The notes beneath the pieces were generated by a model that saw nothing but the letters and a program-made list of their open reading frames with translations, was not told where the DNA came from and did no database searches. A program made the position numbers and the translations under genes. Positions 35,416 to 45,425 of a DNA stretch of 64,000 nucleotides are shown in pieces. The stretch is from Mantis religiosa (lineage: Eukaryota > Arthropoda > Insecta > Mantodea > Mantidae), in contig CM060953.1 in NCBI GenBank assembly GCA_030765055.1, positions 191,059,147 through 191,123,146 of the forward strand. Reading direction: 5' to 3'. How positions within the stretch are numbered: the first letter of the stretch is position 1; each line of letters begins with the position of its first letter.

Positions 35416-35890
35416 TGTTACTCGTTATTGTATTGTGAATTTGTGGGTTCATGAAATGAAAAGTCCAATTGCACCACTCAAAAATGTTCTTTATTTCCAC
35501 CGAATTACAATCGGAACTCTTGCCGAATACACAGAATAACGTAATGCAAGCAATTACAAGTCACCAGTTCGTCTGTCACCGTCCGTTCCCTCACTGGGTG
35601 CTCCTCACGCTGCTCGCAAAGAACTGAACTGAACGCTCGGTCGCATCGTCCCTCTATTTATAGGTGGCTAAATGTTTCTAGAGAATTCTTTACCACGGAG
35701 GGGAGAAATATTCTGGAGGTTTCGCGTTCCTTCAGACGGCAGGAGGAGGGGGAAACGAAGATTCAGCCACCCCTGTGGTTACCCCTCCCTCCACTCTGTC
35801 ACGCTTCCGCAGGCGTTACCGATGCCACACGCCCCCCTCCACCGACCTTCCCCTCGCGTAACCGACCGCAAGGTTGCCGAATGTGTAACA
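35416..35890 (-). mobile_element. Solo LTR on the minus strand (475 bp)
   Basis: Bounded by TGTTAC and GTAACA as inverted ends. Read on the - strand it has a TATA box (TATAAATAGA, 35654-35663) and a polyadenylation signal (35489-35495), followed by an end similar to the plus-strand LTRs at 8.4 and 9.6 kb. No internal coding region is attached and no convincing target duplication is seen. It is strongly GC-rich at 35700-35880. Confidence 0.65.
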
Positions 35891-36083
35891 GTAATTATTG
35901 CCTGTCCAGCGGGCTGGATAACAGGTCCCAATGCGTCTCATGTTTACTTATTACAATGGCTGACAAATATAAAAACATCTATCAAATGCTAAAGATATCT
36001 TCTACGATTCAAAACCGTCATTATAAAATTTAGTAAATGTTCTTGTTCTTTCAATATTATTCCTCTAGGATCACACATAAACC

Positions 36084-36311
36084 CTAATTACTCTGAAATG
36101 CAAAGAAACACTGTCTCTCTCCTGTAATGTACACCCACACATTGCAAGCAGAACACTTGAACCTCTTCTTGCCATTGCAGTCCTTGTTGCGGCATCTCTT
36201 CCATTTGTTCTTATCTGTGACTGTTCATAGTGCAAGATGCTTATTGCCTGTCATTCTACAATCCTTAGTTGGAATTGCTGTAGTTTTTGATTTCTCTCTT
36301 GGAAGTTCAGT
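36084..36311 (-). pseudogene. piggyBac-like transposase C-terminal Cys-rich end
   Basis: The minus-strand frame ends ...KRCRNKDCNGKKRFKCSACN, then VWV and ERQCFFAFQSN, with a stop at 36084-36086. The C-x4-C ... C-x2-C ... C pattern preceded by basic sequence is the usual C-terminal zinc-binding end of piggyBac-type transposases (family knowledge; the match is by eye). The catalytic DDE region is not found nearby. Confidence 0.5.
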
Positions 36312-36779
36312 TTGTTTCTCTGCTTCACGACTACCGATATGACCTCGGTAGGGCCGCCTGGTGATCTAGCACACCTTCTACTTGCTATGCTGACTAGTAC
36401 ACGCGAATATATGGCTCCCTCAACCCCGTCCAGAGACATATCCGATCTCCCATGGGTATTGGGGACCACTGAACTCTTCAGTCCAGCCCAATCCGAACAA
36501 CTCCCAATCAGGGAGGGGCTCGAATATTCGGCCCAAGGTTCCTCTAGTAACGTCAGAGGTACCACGAGTGCTAAGGTTCCTTGTTTTGTGTAAGGAGTAT
36601 ATGTATAGATGTATTATTTTATCTTGACAGGAATCATGCTCGGTAGGGATGAGTAGCAACTGTGGTGGGGATAGTGCACCTATCGCCACATTGCCTCACA
36701 CGCGTAAGATTACGAGAGAGGAGGGCGGTGCATAAGGTGTCGAAAAACAAATTTCATTCTCGAAGACAGTTTTGCAGCT
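36312..36779. other. Unassigned GC-richer tract
   Basis: It holds several overlapping short open frames on both strands without a recognisable domain. The 20-bp stretch GTACCACGAGTGCTAAGGTT near 36556 recurs near 37744 (one base different) on the other side of the DDE_3 remnant. It may be part of one nested insertion. Confidence 0.35.
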
Positions 36780-36782
36780 TTA

Positions 36783-37270
36783 ATAAACTAAGTTGTAATT
36801 CTTACTATGGTAGTAATCTCCACGCCTTTGTTGGATCTTAAATAGTACATAGGCATTTGGAACAAAACCCTGTTCTCCTCCAGCAGGCATGATAAACAAC
36901 TGTCGGCCTTTCAATATCGCTGCAGAGTCCCTGTAACGTATTTCACTCCAGGCATATGGTCCAGTATTTGCTGTATTTATATAAGTTTCATCCATGTAAA
37001 CTTCACTTCGATATCTCCGAATATTTCGTAAATACTTAAGCCTTTTTGCACGTATGCTGCGATGTTCGATTAAAATTTGTCTGTCACGCTTAGTGTTTTT
37101 TTTTTTTTTCAAATAATCCTAGCTTCAAAAGAACTCTTCTTAATGTTTAGACACTGCCTTGGAAGGCAGTAGAATTTTTAGCTTCATAAGCACTTTCTTC
37201 AGAGTTGGACTTTGTTTTTCTGTCCTTTGAAAACTATTCATAGTTCGCCTAACTACTTCTGAATTAAAAC
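36783..37270 (-). pseudogene. DDE_3-type transposase remnant
   Basis: Three minus-strand pieces in order resemble transposases of the IS630/Tc1-like DDE_3 group common in insects: RRTMNSFQRTEK and LKKVLMKLK (about 37160-37270), then RRVLLKLGLFEKKKK (about 37100-37140), then DRQILIEHRSIRAKRLKYLR with the catalytic-like YMDETYI, GPYAWS, GRQLFIMPAGGEQGFVPNAY and GDYY (36780-37090). A stop and a frameshift at the A run (37099-37109) break it. The C-terminal catalytic part after GDYYHSKN is missing. Confidence 0.7.
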
Positions 37271-37964
37271 ATCCAAATGAGATTTTGTGCATGTTCTTAA
37301 TCTTTGTTTACTGGGCACAGAGAAGGACATTGTTGCTCTAACACCAATGGCTTTTCTTTCCTTAATAACTCTCCTAAACTGCTTTTAGACAAACTGATGC
37401 CTCAGATACCTTTCCCCAGATTTTTATAGCTGATCCAGACCATTGTTCCTTTTTTTATAAATCTATGGATATTGGTTATTACTTCTCGTGTTTTTAAATG
37501 TAGCACTTTATTTCCTAATGTGCTGCTAGCAGGCGTCATTTATAAATGCCCTCTTGGAACCAGGAGACAAGCACATTTTGAAACAAGCTGTAGTGTTACC
37601 GAGTAGCTTTGCACGTGTTTAGTTGCTCGCAACTGGTACGTAACTGACTTGCCCTCCCCTCCAGTTGCAACCGTTCTGAGGTGGACTCGTCCAGATACCA
37701 CTGCGCATCGCTCTGCGCTTTTCAAGATAAAAAAAATATACCTGTACCACGAGTGCTAGGGTTCCGCAGCGCCCGCACCACGGTAGCTGAAGGGGACGGA
37801 ATCCCTCCCCTTCTGACATTTAACATCGACACAAAAACTTGCGAATCTGACAAAATCTATAAGACCGCACGGGTAAATCCGCTCAGCGGCTAGGTACCGT
37901 GGCGCTATGTCCACCGCTCGGGAACACCCGGACGACCTGCACTCGCTCATGGCTCATGGCTCCT
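37271..37964. other. Mosaic tract, partly LTR-like
   Basis: 37271-37540 is AT-rich with no recognised feature. 37540-37960 is GC-richer; its end (CACGGGTAAATCCGC, GGTACCGTGGCGCT, ACACCCGGACGACCTG) matches the LTR-like sequence at 9.41-9.48 kb. Short open frames here overlap each other on both strands and have no domain. Confidence 0.45.
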
Positions 37965-38062
37965 ACCAATACAGTTTTGGTATCCGCAATTTATACTCTT
38001 AGCATAACATTGTACTCCGTTGTATCTAAGGAAATTCTGTAACAAAGATATCTTTAGTTTCC
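37965..38062 (+). repeat. Harbinger-flank fragment
   Basis: CTCCTACCAATACAGTTTTG and TCCGTTGTATCTAAGGAAAT match the sequence just upstream of the Harbinger transposase block at 50.72-50.80 and 62.30-62.38 kb. The transposase itself is absent. F-interval sequence follows from about 38150. Confidence 0.6.
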
Positions 38063-39609
38063 AATTATATGAAGATTCTTAGTATGCAATTTTCTTTAAT
38101 TTAGTACTCCATTTCTCATATTATATTATATTAATGGAAAGTTTAACAAAAAGGTTAATAACAAATATATTAAAAACTTCTCAACATATAGGATTTCTCG
38201 AGACGTTGAAGTGTTTTGTCTTGCATTGTTGAAAGATATCTTAACTATGAATTTTATTTTAAATGTTCAGTAAAACCTTTTCAATAACCTCATCACACTC
38301 TTGTAGTAATTCTTGGTATATTTCTGTCAATTCTGATATTAAAGATGGAAAAATAAAATGTGCACTAAGGCTTTGTGCATGATCCTTTCTCAAGTATAAA
38401 AGTTCTATGATTCCAGGCAGTAGAAACTATATAATAGGTCTAATGATTTTCAAAATATGGATATTAAGAAATTATTTCCTTTAACTTTCTAACTATTTGC
38501 CTTGAATTAGGAAATCAGAGGTTACATTTAGAGTTTATAGGAAACATGGTGGACTGTCTATGCCTGCGAGTCTAAGAAGAAAAATATATGGTTTTGTAAA
38601 TTGATTTATTTTAAATGAGTTGTACATTTTATATTATATTTCCCTCACATTTCATTATATCAGAACGCTATGCTTCACAAAAACCTTGGTACAATGAAAT
38701 GTCGTTTATTTTTGGTGCACCATGATGGCAGAGAAACTAGACAGCAGTTAATATGTATACGAGAACTTTTGATAATTCTTTTCTTAAAGTACTTCATATT
38801 TATCCAATAAATAATTATATAAACTAGTCTCTTTTACTGAGAGAATCCATCCACCCATTTTGCGGTTTCCTTCGGAAGTCACTTTTCATAAGCATAGCGA
38901 CGTAACTTTTTACGATCGACCCATTATGTTAAATTTCTTACTAATGCCTACACTTTTGCTTTCTTATAACTCCACAAATGTAATAAAACTTAAATAATTA
39001 CAAAAACTTAACAACATTAAAATAAAAATCATCTATAAATATCTAAAAACATCTTCTAACAGGCCTAATTTAGAATAACTGTATCAATATGGGGACTATA
39101 AGTTGACAACTGAATGTTTGTGTACATACATATACCATAATCACAAACAATATAATGTAATGTCTTCCTGATATAAAAATTACATAGAAACCTATTTTTG
39201 TTTCCAATTTGTACTGTTTAAACGACAACTTTGTAAATATATTGCAAATTTATTATTCGGGAGTTGATATAATCGTTAATTTTCAGCTGTAAAGTACTCC
39301 GAAGTTATAAAACCTAACTTTACTTCATTTTCAGCTCCCTCTGACGCTGCTTTGCCAAAGTACGCTTTTTTCTGTGTGATTATATACATAAGCTATTAAG
39401 TATCATTCTTAAATAAATAACAGAAACATAAGTTAACTTCCTGGATCCCTAAGGACATTTAATTATACACAAATTGAAAAATGATAATATAGAAAAGAAA
39501 ACGTTATTATAATGTGCAGGAATTACAAAGCTTCGATCATAAGCGGTCTCAGCGGAAATACCTTCCTGAATTCCACTAAAACTGTTTTAACAAACTTTTA
39601 TCGTGTGAA
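38063..39609. other. Interval with little recognisable content
   Basis: The first ~500 bp are F-interval-like (TTTCTCGAGACGTTGAAGTG). From about 38680 to 39500 I see AT-rich sequence with no match elsewhere in the window, no open frame with a domain, and no structured RNA. The B monomer start follows. Confidence 0.5.
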
Positions 39610-39993
39610 TGCCTGTGTGCGTGTCCCAACTGCTTCTGATACGATACTTATCAAAATCCAATATATGTATTTCATGGATGGTGCTGTCCCAATGAAAAAT
39701 AAAATTATGGAGGTGCTGCTCCTTTAGTTATGGCAATTGTCCGCCAGGAGAGGCACTAGCCTTGCCTTGCCTTCCATAGATGGTACTACGTGTAATAACT
39801 TATCACTAGATAAACGAGCTGTCGTAATTTACACATTTTATAACAAATTATACTTATGTTCCTACATCACACCTCACATTAAATTGAATTTTATTGCTTA
39901 AGAGTAACTAGTAGCTAAATACATACTAACACAATAACAAACGAGCAAACAGTAATTACTGTGAGAAAGGAAATCTCCCAAAGTAGATATAAA
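39610..39993 (+). repeat. Monomer 17, class B
   Basis: The core is at 39774-39797 (CCATAGATGGTACTACGTGT) and the TATA box at 39988-39993. Class B is short, about 380 bp from the start motif to the TATA box. Confidence 0.8.
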
Positions 39994-40409
39994 ATTGCAC
40001 TTCACGCAACTTCGTTTCACTATTTATTGAACCTTATAGCAGTATATGTATTTTGTTCTTCGTGTGACACTACAGAATATGAAACTATTAGAAGAGATTT
40101 TCCCTAGTTAAACGCAGGGAACATGGAGGTGCTGTCAGCGTCGCTTAATGAAGTGGTATCAAACTAAATTAGTAAAATTCGCAAACCTAAACGTTTTAAG
40201 TTGTCGGAAGCTAGCACACCTGTATTTTTCATACCTGCCTAGCTGTCAGCTTATAATAAGTTCCAGTACCGCATTGCTACAAATGAGGTACAGAGATAAT
40301 AACTTGTGAGTTGTGAGTGCATTTTTAAACATTTTGCACTTTATAAAAATGCAATTCCTAATGGAATTGAAGAGTAATGTATAGTATAGGAAATATAATA
40401 ATTTGGAAG
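39994..40409 (+). repeat. B-C interval block, third copy
   Basis: No gene is seen. It contains GGTGCTGTCAGCGTCGCTTA and CATACCTGCCTAGCTGTCAG, as at 4.4-4.6 and 57.47-57.6 kb. Confidence 0.65.
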
Positions 40410-41171
40410 TGTGTCCATCCTTTTGAATCCCTCTGTATTTTGAGGTAGTACAGCTATCCCATCTCGAGAAACTATCCTTTATAGGAACAAAATCGTGCCA
40501 CTCATTTTAAAATATTTCTAACGATTTGATCGAAATATCACGTGTTTAGCCTCGTATTTTCTTGAATTTTGTATAATTTTCTGAAACTGCTAACCATAGC
40601 ATATCAGAAGTCGCACCACACAAAGATTTAAATCTTGTTAAAACACACAGTTTGTCAGTGATTAATGATTGAGAGTTATTTGTGGCCTTTATGTTCAATT
40701 TTCTATTTACTTTAAATATTCTTTGTGTTCCCTGTCATTTAGTGGGAATACAATAGAACTTGAAAGGATGAGTGTTACGTCCACTCGCTAAACATTTAAC
40801 TGTCACTTCAGGTTGCTGCATCTCTCGTATTTCTACAACGAAATGTTTCTGTAACTTTTTATCCCAAACTTGTACAAGAAAAGATAAATAACACTTGATT
40901 AATAAAGTAATGTAATAACTATTATGAACACATTGGCGAGGAGGCGCTCTTGTAGTTACAGAGACTGTCGGACAGGAGTTTGCCTAATGCGCTTTGCACT
41001 CCACAGATGGCTCTAGCTGTAATATCGTATCGGCAGTAAGAAAATTTGTGATTATTTATAAGGTTTTATAACAATTTGAATCTATGTTACAGTCTAACAG
41101 TTTATACTTAATTATGATTTGTTGCCCAAGAGTAATCTTTAGCTAGAGGGTACAATGAGGCAATAACGAAC
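40410..41171 (+). repeat. Monomer 18, class C, cut by a LINE
   Basis: The core is at 41001-41024 (CCACAGATGGCTCTAGCTGT). The copy ends at GGCAATAACGAAC where a LINE is inserted, so the TATA box is lost. I could not find the matching right flank after the LINE, so a deletion or rearrangement followed. Confidence 0.8.
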
Positions 41172-42433
41172 TTTTGGTGCATCTCTTTAACAGCTTGCTG
41201 CTCTTAGCCTATTTCCCTGTGGAATGGAAACATGCACGGATCATAGCCTTACCCAAGCCAGGGAAGGATCCCAAGAATCTGAACAACCACAGGCCTATCA
41301 GCCTTCTTCCATCCATTAGCAAGCTGTTCGAGAAAGTAGTTCAGCAGCGGCTCCAAAGTATATTGGACCAACATCAGGTGCTACGTCCAGAGCAATTTGG
41401 TTTCCGGCGGAAGCACTCCACAACTCACCAGCTCCTTCGACTTGTGGACGAAGTAGTGAAAGGGTTTAATAACCAACATTACGTTGCAGCCCTCTTCCTC
41501 GAAATTTCCAGAGCCTTCGATTCTGTATGGCACGAAGGCCTCCTGAACCGACTCATACACTATAACATCCCTTCCTACCTCATTCATCTGTTTCACCATT
41601 ACCTCCAAAATCGATCCTTTGTAGTAGTGAAGGACGACATCATTTCCCAACCTTATGCCATAAACGCAGGTGTACCCCAGGGTAGCGTCCTAGGGCCCCT
41701 ACATTTCCTAACATATATCGATACACTTCCCAACTTGACAGGCTGCAACCTTTACCTGTTTGCTGACGACACAGCCATAACAACAGTATCTTGCAGACAC
41801 GACATCGCAGTGCGCAGGGCGCAGAAATTTGCAAATATGCTGTATGCCTGGTTCGCCACATGGCAATTAAAACTAAATGCCACTAAGTCCCAAGCCGTCA
41901 CTTTCACACGGAGAGCTATACAAGATGTCCCAAACCTCCGTTTGGGAGACACAGATATGCCATGGTCGTCGCAGGCAACATACTTTGGTGTTATCTTGGA
42001 CATGCGCCTTACCTGGAAGGCACACATCACGTCACTGGCTAATAAAGTCAATAGAAGGATGGCCATGTTGTACCCATTGTACAACCGAAATTCTCCATTG
42101 GCATTGCGAAACAAGCTCCTGATTTATAAACAGATACTAAGACCAGCATTGACCTACGCATGCCAAGTCTGGGGCATAGCAGCAAAAACACACCTCTCCA
42201 AACTCCAAGTCCTACAAAACCAATACCTCCGGTCTACAATTGCAGCCGACTGGTACATCCCAAACGAAAACATCCATCAAGACTTATCCTTCCCAAAATT
42301 ATATGACTACATCCTCCGTCTATCCCACAAATTTTACTCACAACTTCCTAACAGTTTCAATAACCTCATCCGCGGACTTGGAGAATATGACATTGCCCCG
42401 GAGAACGATACAAAAAACCCAGACTTGTACTAG
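41172..42433 (+). pseudogene. LINE reverse transcriptase, N-terminally truncated
   Basis: RNA-dependent DNA polymerase of a Jockey-like element. The frame is open from the insertion junction for about 420 codons. Motifs in order: EWKHARIIALPKPGKDP, RPISLLPSISKLFEKV, QFGFRRKHST, motif A LEISRAFDSVWH, AGVPQGSVLGP, catalytic LFADDTA, then TYFGVILDMRLTW. The catalytic Asp of motif A reads Glu (LEIS for LDIS), which should impair polymerase activity. The endonuclease, the start of the reverse transcriptase and ORF1 are missing. The absence of any stop or frameshift suggests a fairly recent insertion. Confidence 0.9.
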
Positions 42434-42620
42434 GACCACCTTAACTATATCTCAAAACAACAAATTTATCTACTACCCATAAAACCACATCCTACCCTGA
42501 TCACGACCGTTAAACCACCATTATAGCATAACTTTCCCCATGCCAGTAAGGGACTAGTTCCCGGTATGGCAAGAGTCGAAGGACCCTCCTCCACGGAGGA
42601 GGAACCTCCTTCAACGACCA
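41172..42620 (+). mobile_element. 5'-truncated Jockey-like LINE (second family)
   Basis: It is an open frame for a reverse transcriptase followed by a short 3' untranslated region with two hairpins: TGCCA...TGGCA at 42541-42571 and CCTCCTCCACGGAGGAGG at 42585-42602. The same 3' tail occurs alone at 3.96-4.19 kb. It is a different family from the LINEs at 17.5 and 59.5 kb. Confidence 0.85.
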
Positions 42621-42725
42621 CACGACTTGCTGAGAAGCTGAGTGTAAATAGTGTACAAAGTGAAGTGAAGTGTGCGTGAATGAGTGTGTGAGTGCGAGGG
42701 ACGTACTACGTATGCCCATGAGTGC

Positions 42726-42726
<1 letters not shown>

Positions 42727-42793
<67 letters not shown>
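42727..42793. repeat. GT microsatellite
   Basis: About 32 pure GT units, the longest simple repeat in the window. Minus-strand open frames through it are low-complexity artefacts. Confidence 0.95.
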
Positions 42794-42796
<3 letters not shown>

Positions 42797-43353
42797 ATGT
42801 AAATGAAATCACAAAAAAGCCCATAAAATTCAAAGAAAAACTGGAGTACCTAAAAGAAAATGAACTAGCTAAAGCCATAAAGGGGCAGCCATAAAGGGAC
42901 GCCGTACGGGGTTTATGTAAAGACACGACGTCAAAACCAACAAAAACTGAAAACTGTAATATCATGCAAATGTGGAGCCTGTAAGCCGGGTCCATTGTAC
43001 CTGCACCAGGTATATCAAACAAAATTAAAAAGTCTACCAAATTTTATTGATTTATATATTAATGTTTGTTATCTTTTATATCCAATTATACTATTTGCTG
43101 TTAAACTACGCGCAAAGGGATTGCACAAGTAATCGCTATCCAAATGTTTTAAAGCTAATTAGAACAACAGATTTAACTGCCAATACCGTTCTTTACTTTC
43201 TTGGACATGCTACACTAGCACCTTCAAAATGTTACGTGTTTCATAAGAGATTCCTAGAAATTGCGTTTGAAATACATGGGATAGAATAATGTGTTTTGTA
43301 TATATTTGTAACTTTGAAATAAAGGAAACTCCAAAGGCTATTTGCAGAAAATT
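42794..43353. other. Interval after the LINE, origin unclear
   Basis: 42800-43030 contains an A-rich segment and an unassigned piece with closely spaced Cys codons (CKCGACKPG in one frame near 42960). From about 43130 it is weakly similar to F intervals (ACATGGGATAGAATAATGTG, TGAAATAAAGGAAA). No gene can be supported. Confidence 0.4.
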
Positions 43354-43500
43354 GTGGCCGCATTCGGAAGGTCCTGGTTTAATTCCCGTTGCCAGTACAC
43401 CTGACCATGAGCTTTATTGCCAGTTTCCCCGGATCGCCAGGTAAATGCTGGGTAGGTTAATTTATCCCTATTAGTATTTCACATCACCTTTGATCTGGTG
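43354..43500 (+). mobile_element. SINE-like element, second type
   Basis: GGTCCTGGTTTAATTCCCG resembles a decayed B box. The following TTGCCAGTTTCCCCGGATCG and AAATGCTGGGTAGGTT is a layout common in arthropod tRNA-derived SINEs. It is not related to the SINE at 10.46 kb. Confidence 0.5.
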
Positions 43501-44070
43501 GTCTCTTTCAGGGTGGAAGTGTCGGCGTTGCATGGCAGGATAATATTGTCACCGTATAGCATTGTTGTGCTGCTACCGTCAGCGGAGCCGGGCCCGTGGG
43601 CAGAAGAGAGACTGAAAGAGGCTCCAGGGCGTTCGATCCATTGTTGTTGCCGAGAAATTTCTCTGAATGTCTGCGGCATTCTAGAAACAATGTCTGTGGA
43701 AGTATAAATACCCCGCAAGGTGTTACACCGGCAGTTGTTTGTTGGTTATTGCGACAGTCCACGATGGAAGTATACCGCAGTTATTTCATTCATTTGTTTC
43801 GTGCACCAAAACACCGAGTCAGCCTTGAAGACAGCTGACTGTCAATTTCATGTCTCTTTACTGCACAAACGTTGTTATACATTTCTGCAAACCAGTACGC
43901 AATACACGCAGTCATAACATCCTCTTGGCAAAGCTTCCTCCTGTTGTAGGACGGTCTGATGGGGTTTTTCCGGAGAACAGGAGCGTGGGATGTCGGTTGT
44001 ACTAGCCTGCAGGGGAGTTTCCAATTCGTAAGGTATAGAGATCCTGCCCTCTGCACTGTCGTGGCTCCTT
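43501..44070. other. GC-richer island with a TATA box, unassigned
   Basis: Base composition differs from the array. AGTATAAATACCCC at 43701-43714 is a good TATA-box match. Open frames of 65-88 codons overlap on both strands without recognisable domains. An LTR or another retroelement fragment is the most likely identity; no match to the other LTRs here was seen. Confidence 0.35.
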
Positions 44071-45119
44071 ATAATTGATATCTCGAATTTTCTGGGAACA
44101 GCCTTAAAACCTCCTCAGACTGTATTACTTGTTATAATGTTCTATAACTGGTAAATCATAAGTAAAACCGGAAAGATGTACGGTCGCTTGCGATAAAAGT
44201 TATCAACGACATGAGATGTACGATCTGGTCCACTGGAAGAGTGAAATATTAGTAAGTTGACGTATAGTAAGTTACGTAGACACATGTAGAGCACTTGGAA
44301 GCTGCGTGTAGTGATTATAAATGCATTAAATACGTATCCACATAATTAGTTATTGTAGTACTTTTCAAAGAATGAACCTGAGGCTAAACAACCCTATCTT
44401 CTGTGGTTTTCCTAACGGGAAAAGAGAAAGAGAAAACCAACTATACTTTTGTTATTAAATGCCTTCCGCAACAATTGGATGTGCAGTTTCTAGTGTCATC
44501 AATCTCAGCAACGCCAATAATTTCCAAAATGGTGATTTACTCAACTGAAAAAGCCGTAATGTCAATTATATCAGTAATATTCTGTCACTAAAAAAGGTCT
44601 CACTGTCATTGTCACTGTTACCAACCTCGAGCTTCTTGTTTCAGTAATCCATCCCTTTTGCCAATAATTATCAATTCTTTTAGTCTTAAAGTTAAAAAAA
44701 CTGGTATTAATGGAAATAATTTTAGGGAGTATATGGTCTAATTTTCTGAAACGTGATCATTTTACACAAATACAAATATGTGATTGCCGTAACGTAACAC
44801 AATATACGTCACAATGTTAAGGTATATTATAATGTATGCAATTTTAGATATTATTATGAAATACGATCTCTTGTTACTTCAATAACGATTAATGTGACTG
44901 AAAATATTAACAAAAGTAACAACAATATTAAATATTACAATATTCCATCACGTTATATATGATTTCTCGCAGCTGCAGATGTATGACACGTTGCTGTCCA
45001 ATATCTGAACAGAATATACATAAACTGGACTCGCGGTGTATGTGCAATAAGCTGAGGTAAACATCTCTGTTGTTGGTTTATTTTCCGATAAGTCTTCTCG
45101 CTTTGCCCTGCAGTACGTA
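44071..45119. other. AT-rich interval, nothing recognised
   Basis: I see no array monomer, transposon domain, RNA gene or convincing open frame, apart from a 62-codon frame at 44403-44591 without a domain. It is one of the few stretches without repeats shared within the window. Confidence 0.5.
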
Positions 45120-45425
45120 ATATCGTTTTGTTATCTAGGAGGCGCTCTTTTAGTTATAGCAATTGTCCGCCAGGAGAGGCCATTACTGACCGCGCCTTGC
45201 TTCCCATAGGTGGCCCTAGTTGTAATGACTTATCATAAGAAACATGATTTGGAATTACTTACAAAGCTTCAATATATGTTGCAGTTAGGTTGCTTGCGTG
45301 TACACTAAATTTGATCGTGTTCCATCACTTGAGATTAACCAGCAGCCAGAATTTATATATAGAAAAATCAAGGGAACAGATTGTTGCTTGTTTCAAATGA
45401 AGTCTTGTAAAGTTATTACAAAATT
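45120..45425 (+). repeat. Monomer 19, class A'
   Basis: The core is at 45204-45227 (CCATAGGTGGCCCTAGTTGT). The pre-core is replaced by unrelated sequence. The TATA position is decayed to TTACAAA near 45416. It is most similar to monomer 26. Confidence 0.7.

Noticed and set aside
41381..42114. Minus-strand open frames within the 41-kb LINE
   Set aside because: They are shadows of the plus-strand reverse transcriptase frame.
42510..43040. 176-codon minus-strand open frame
   Set aside because: It runs through the GT microsatellite as a His-Thr run and overlaps the LINE 3' tail; no domain.
43501..44070. Protein-coding gene with a TATA promoter
   Set aside because: Short overlapping frames on both strands, no domain, no splice-supported exon chain that I can defend.
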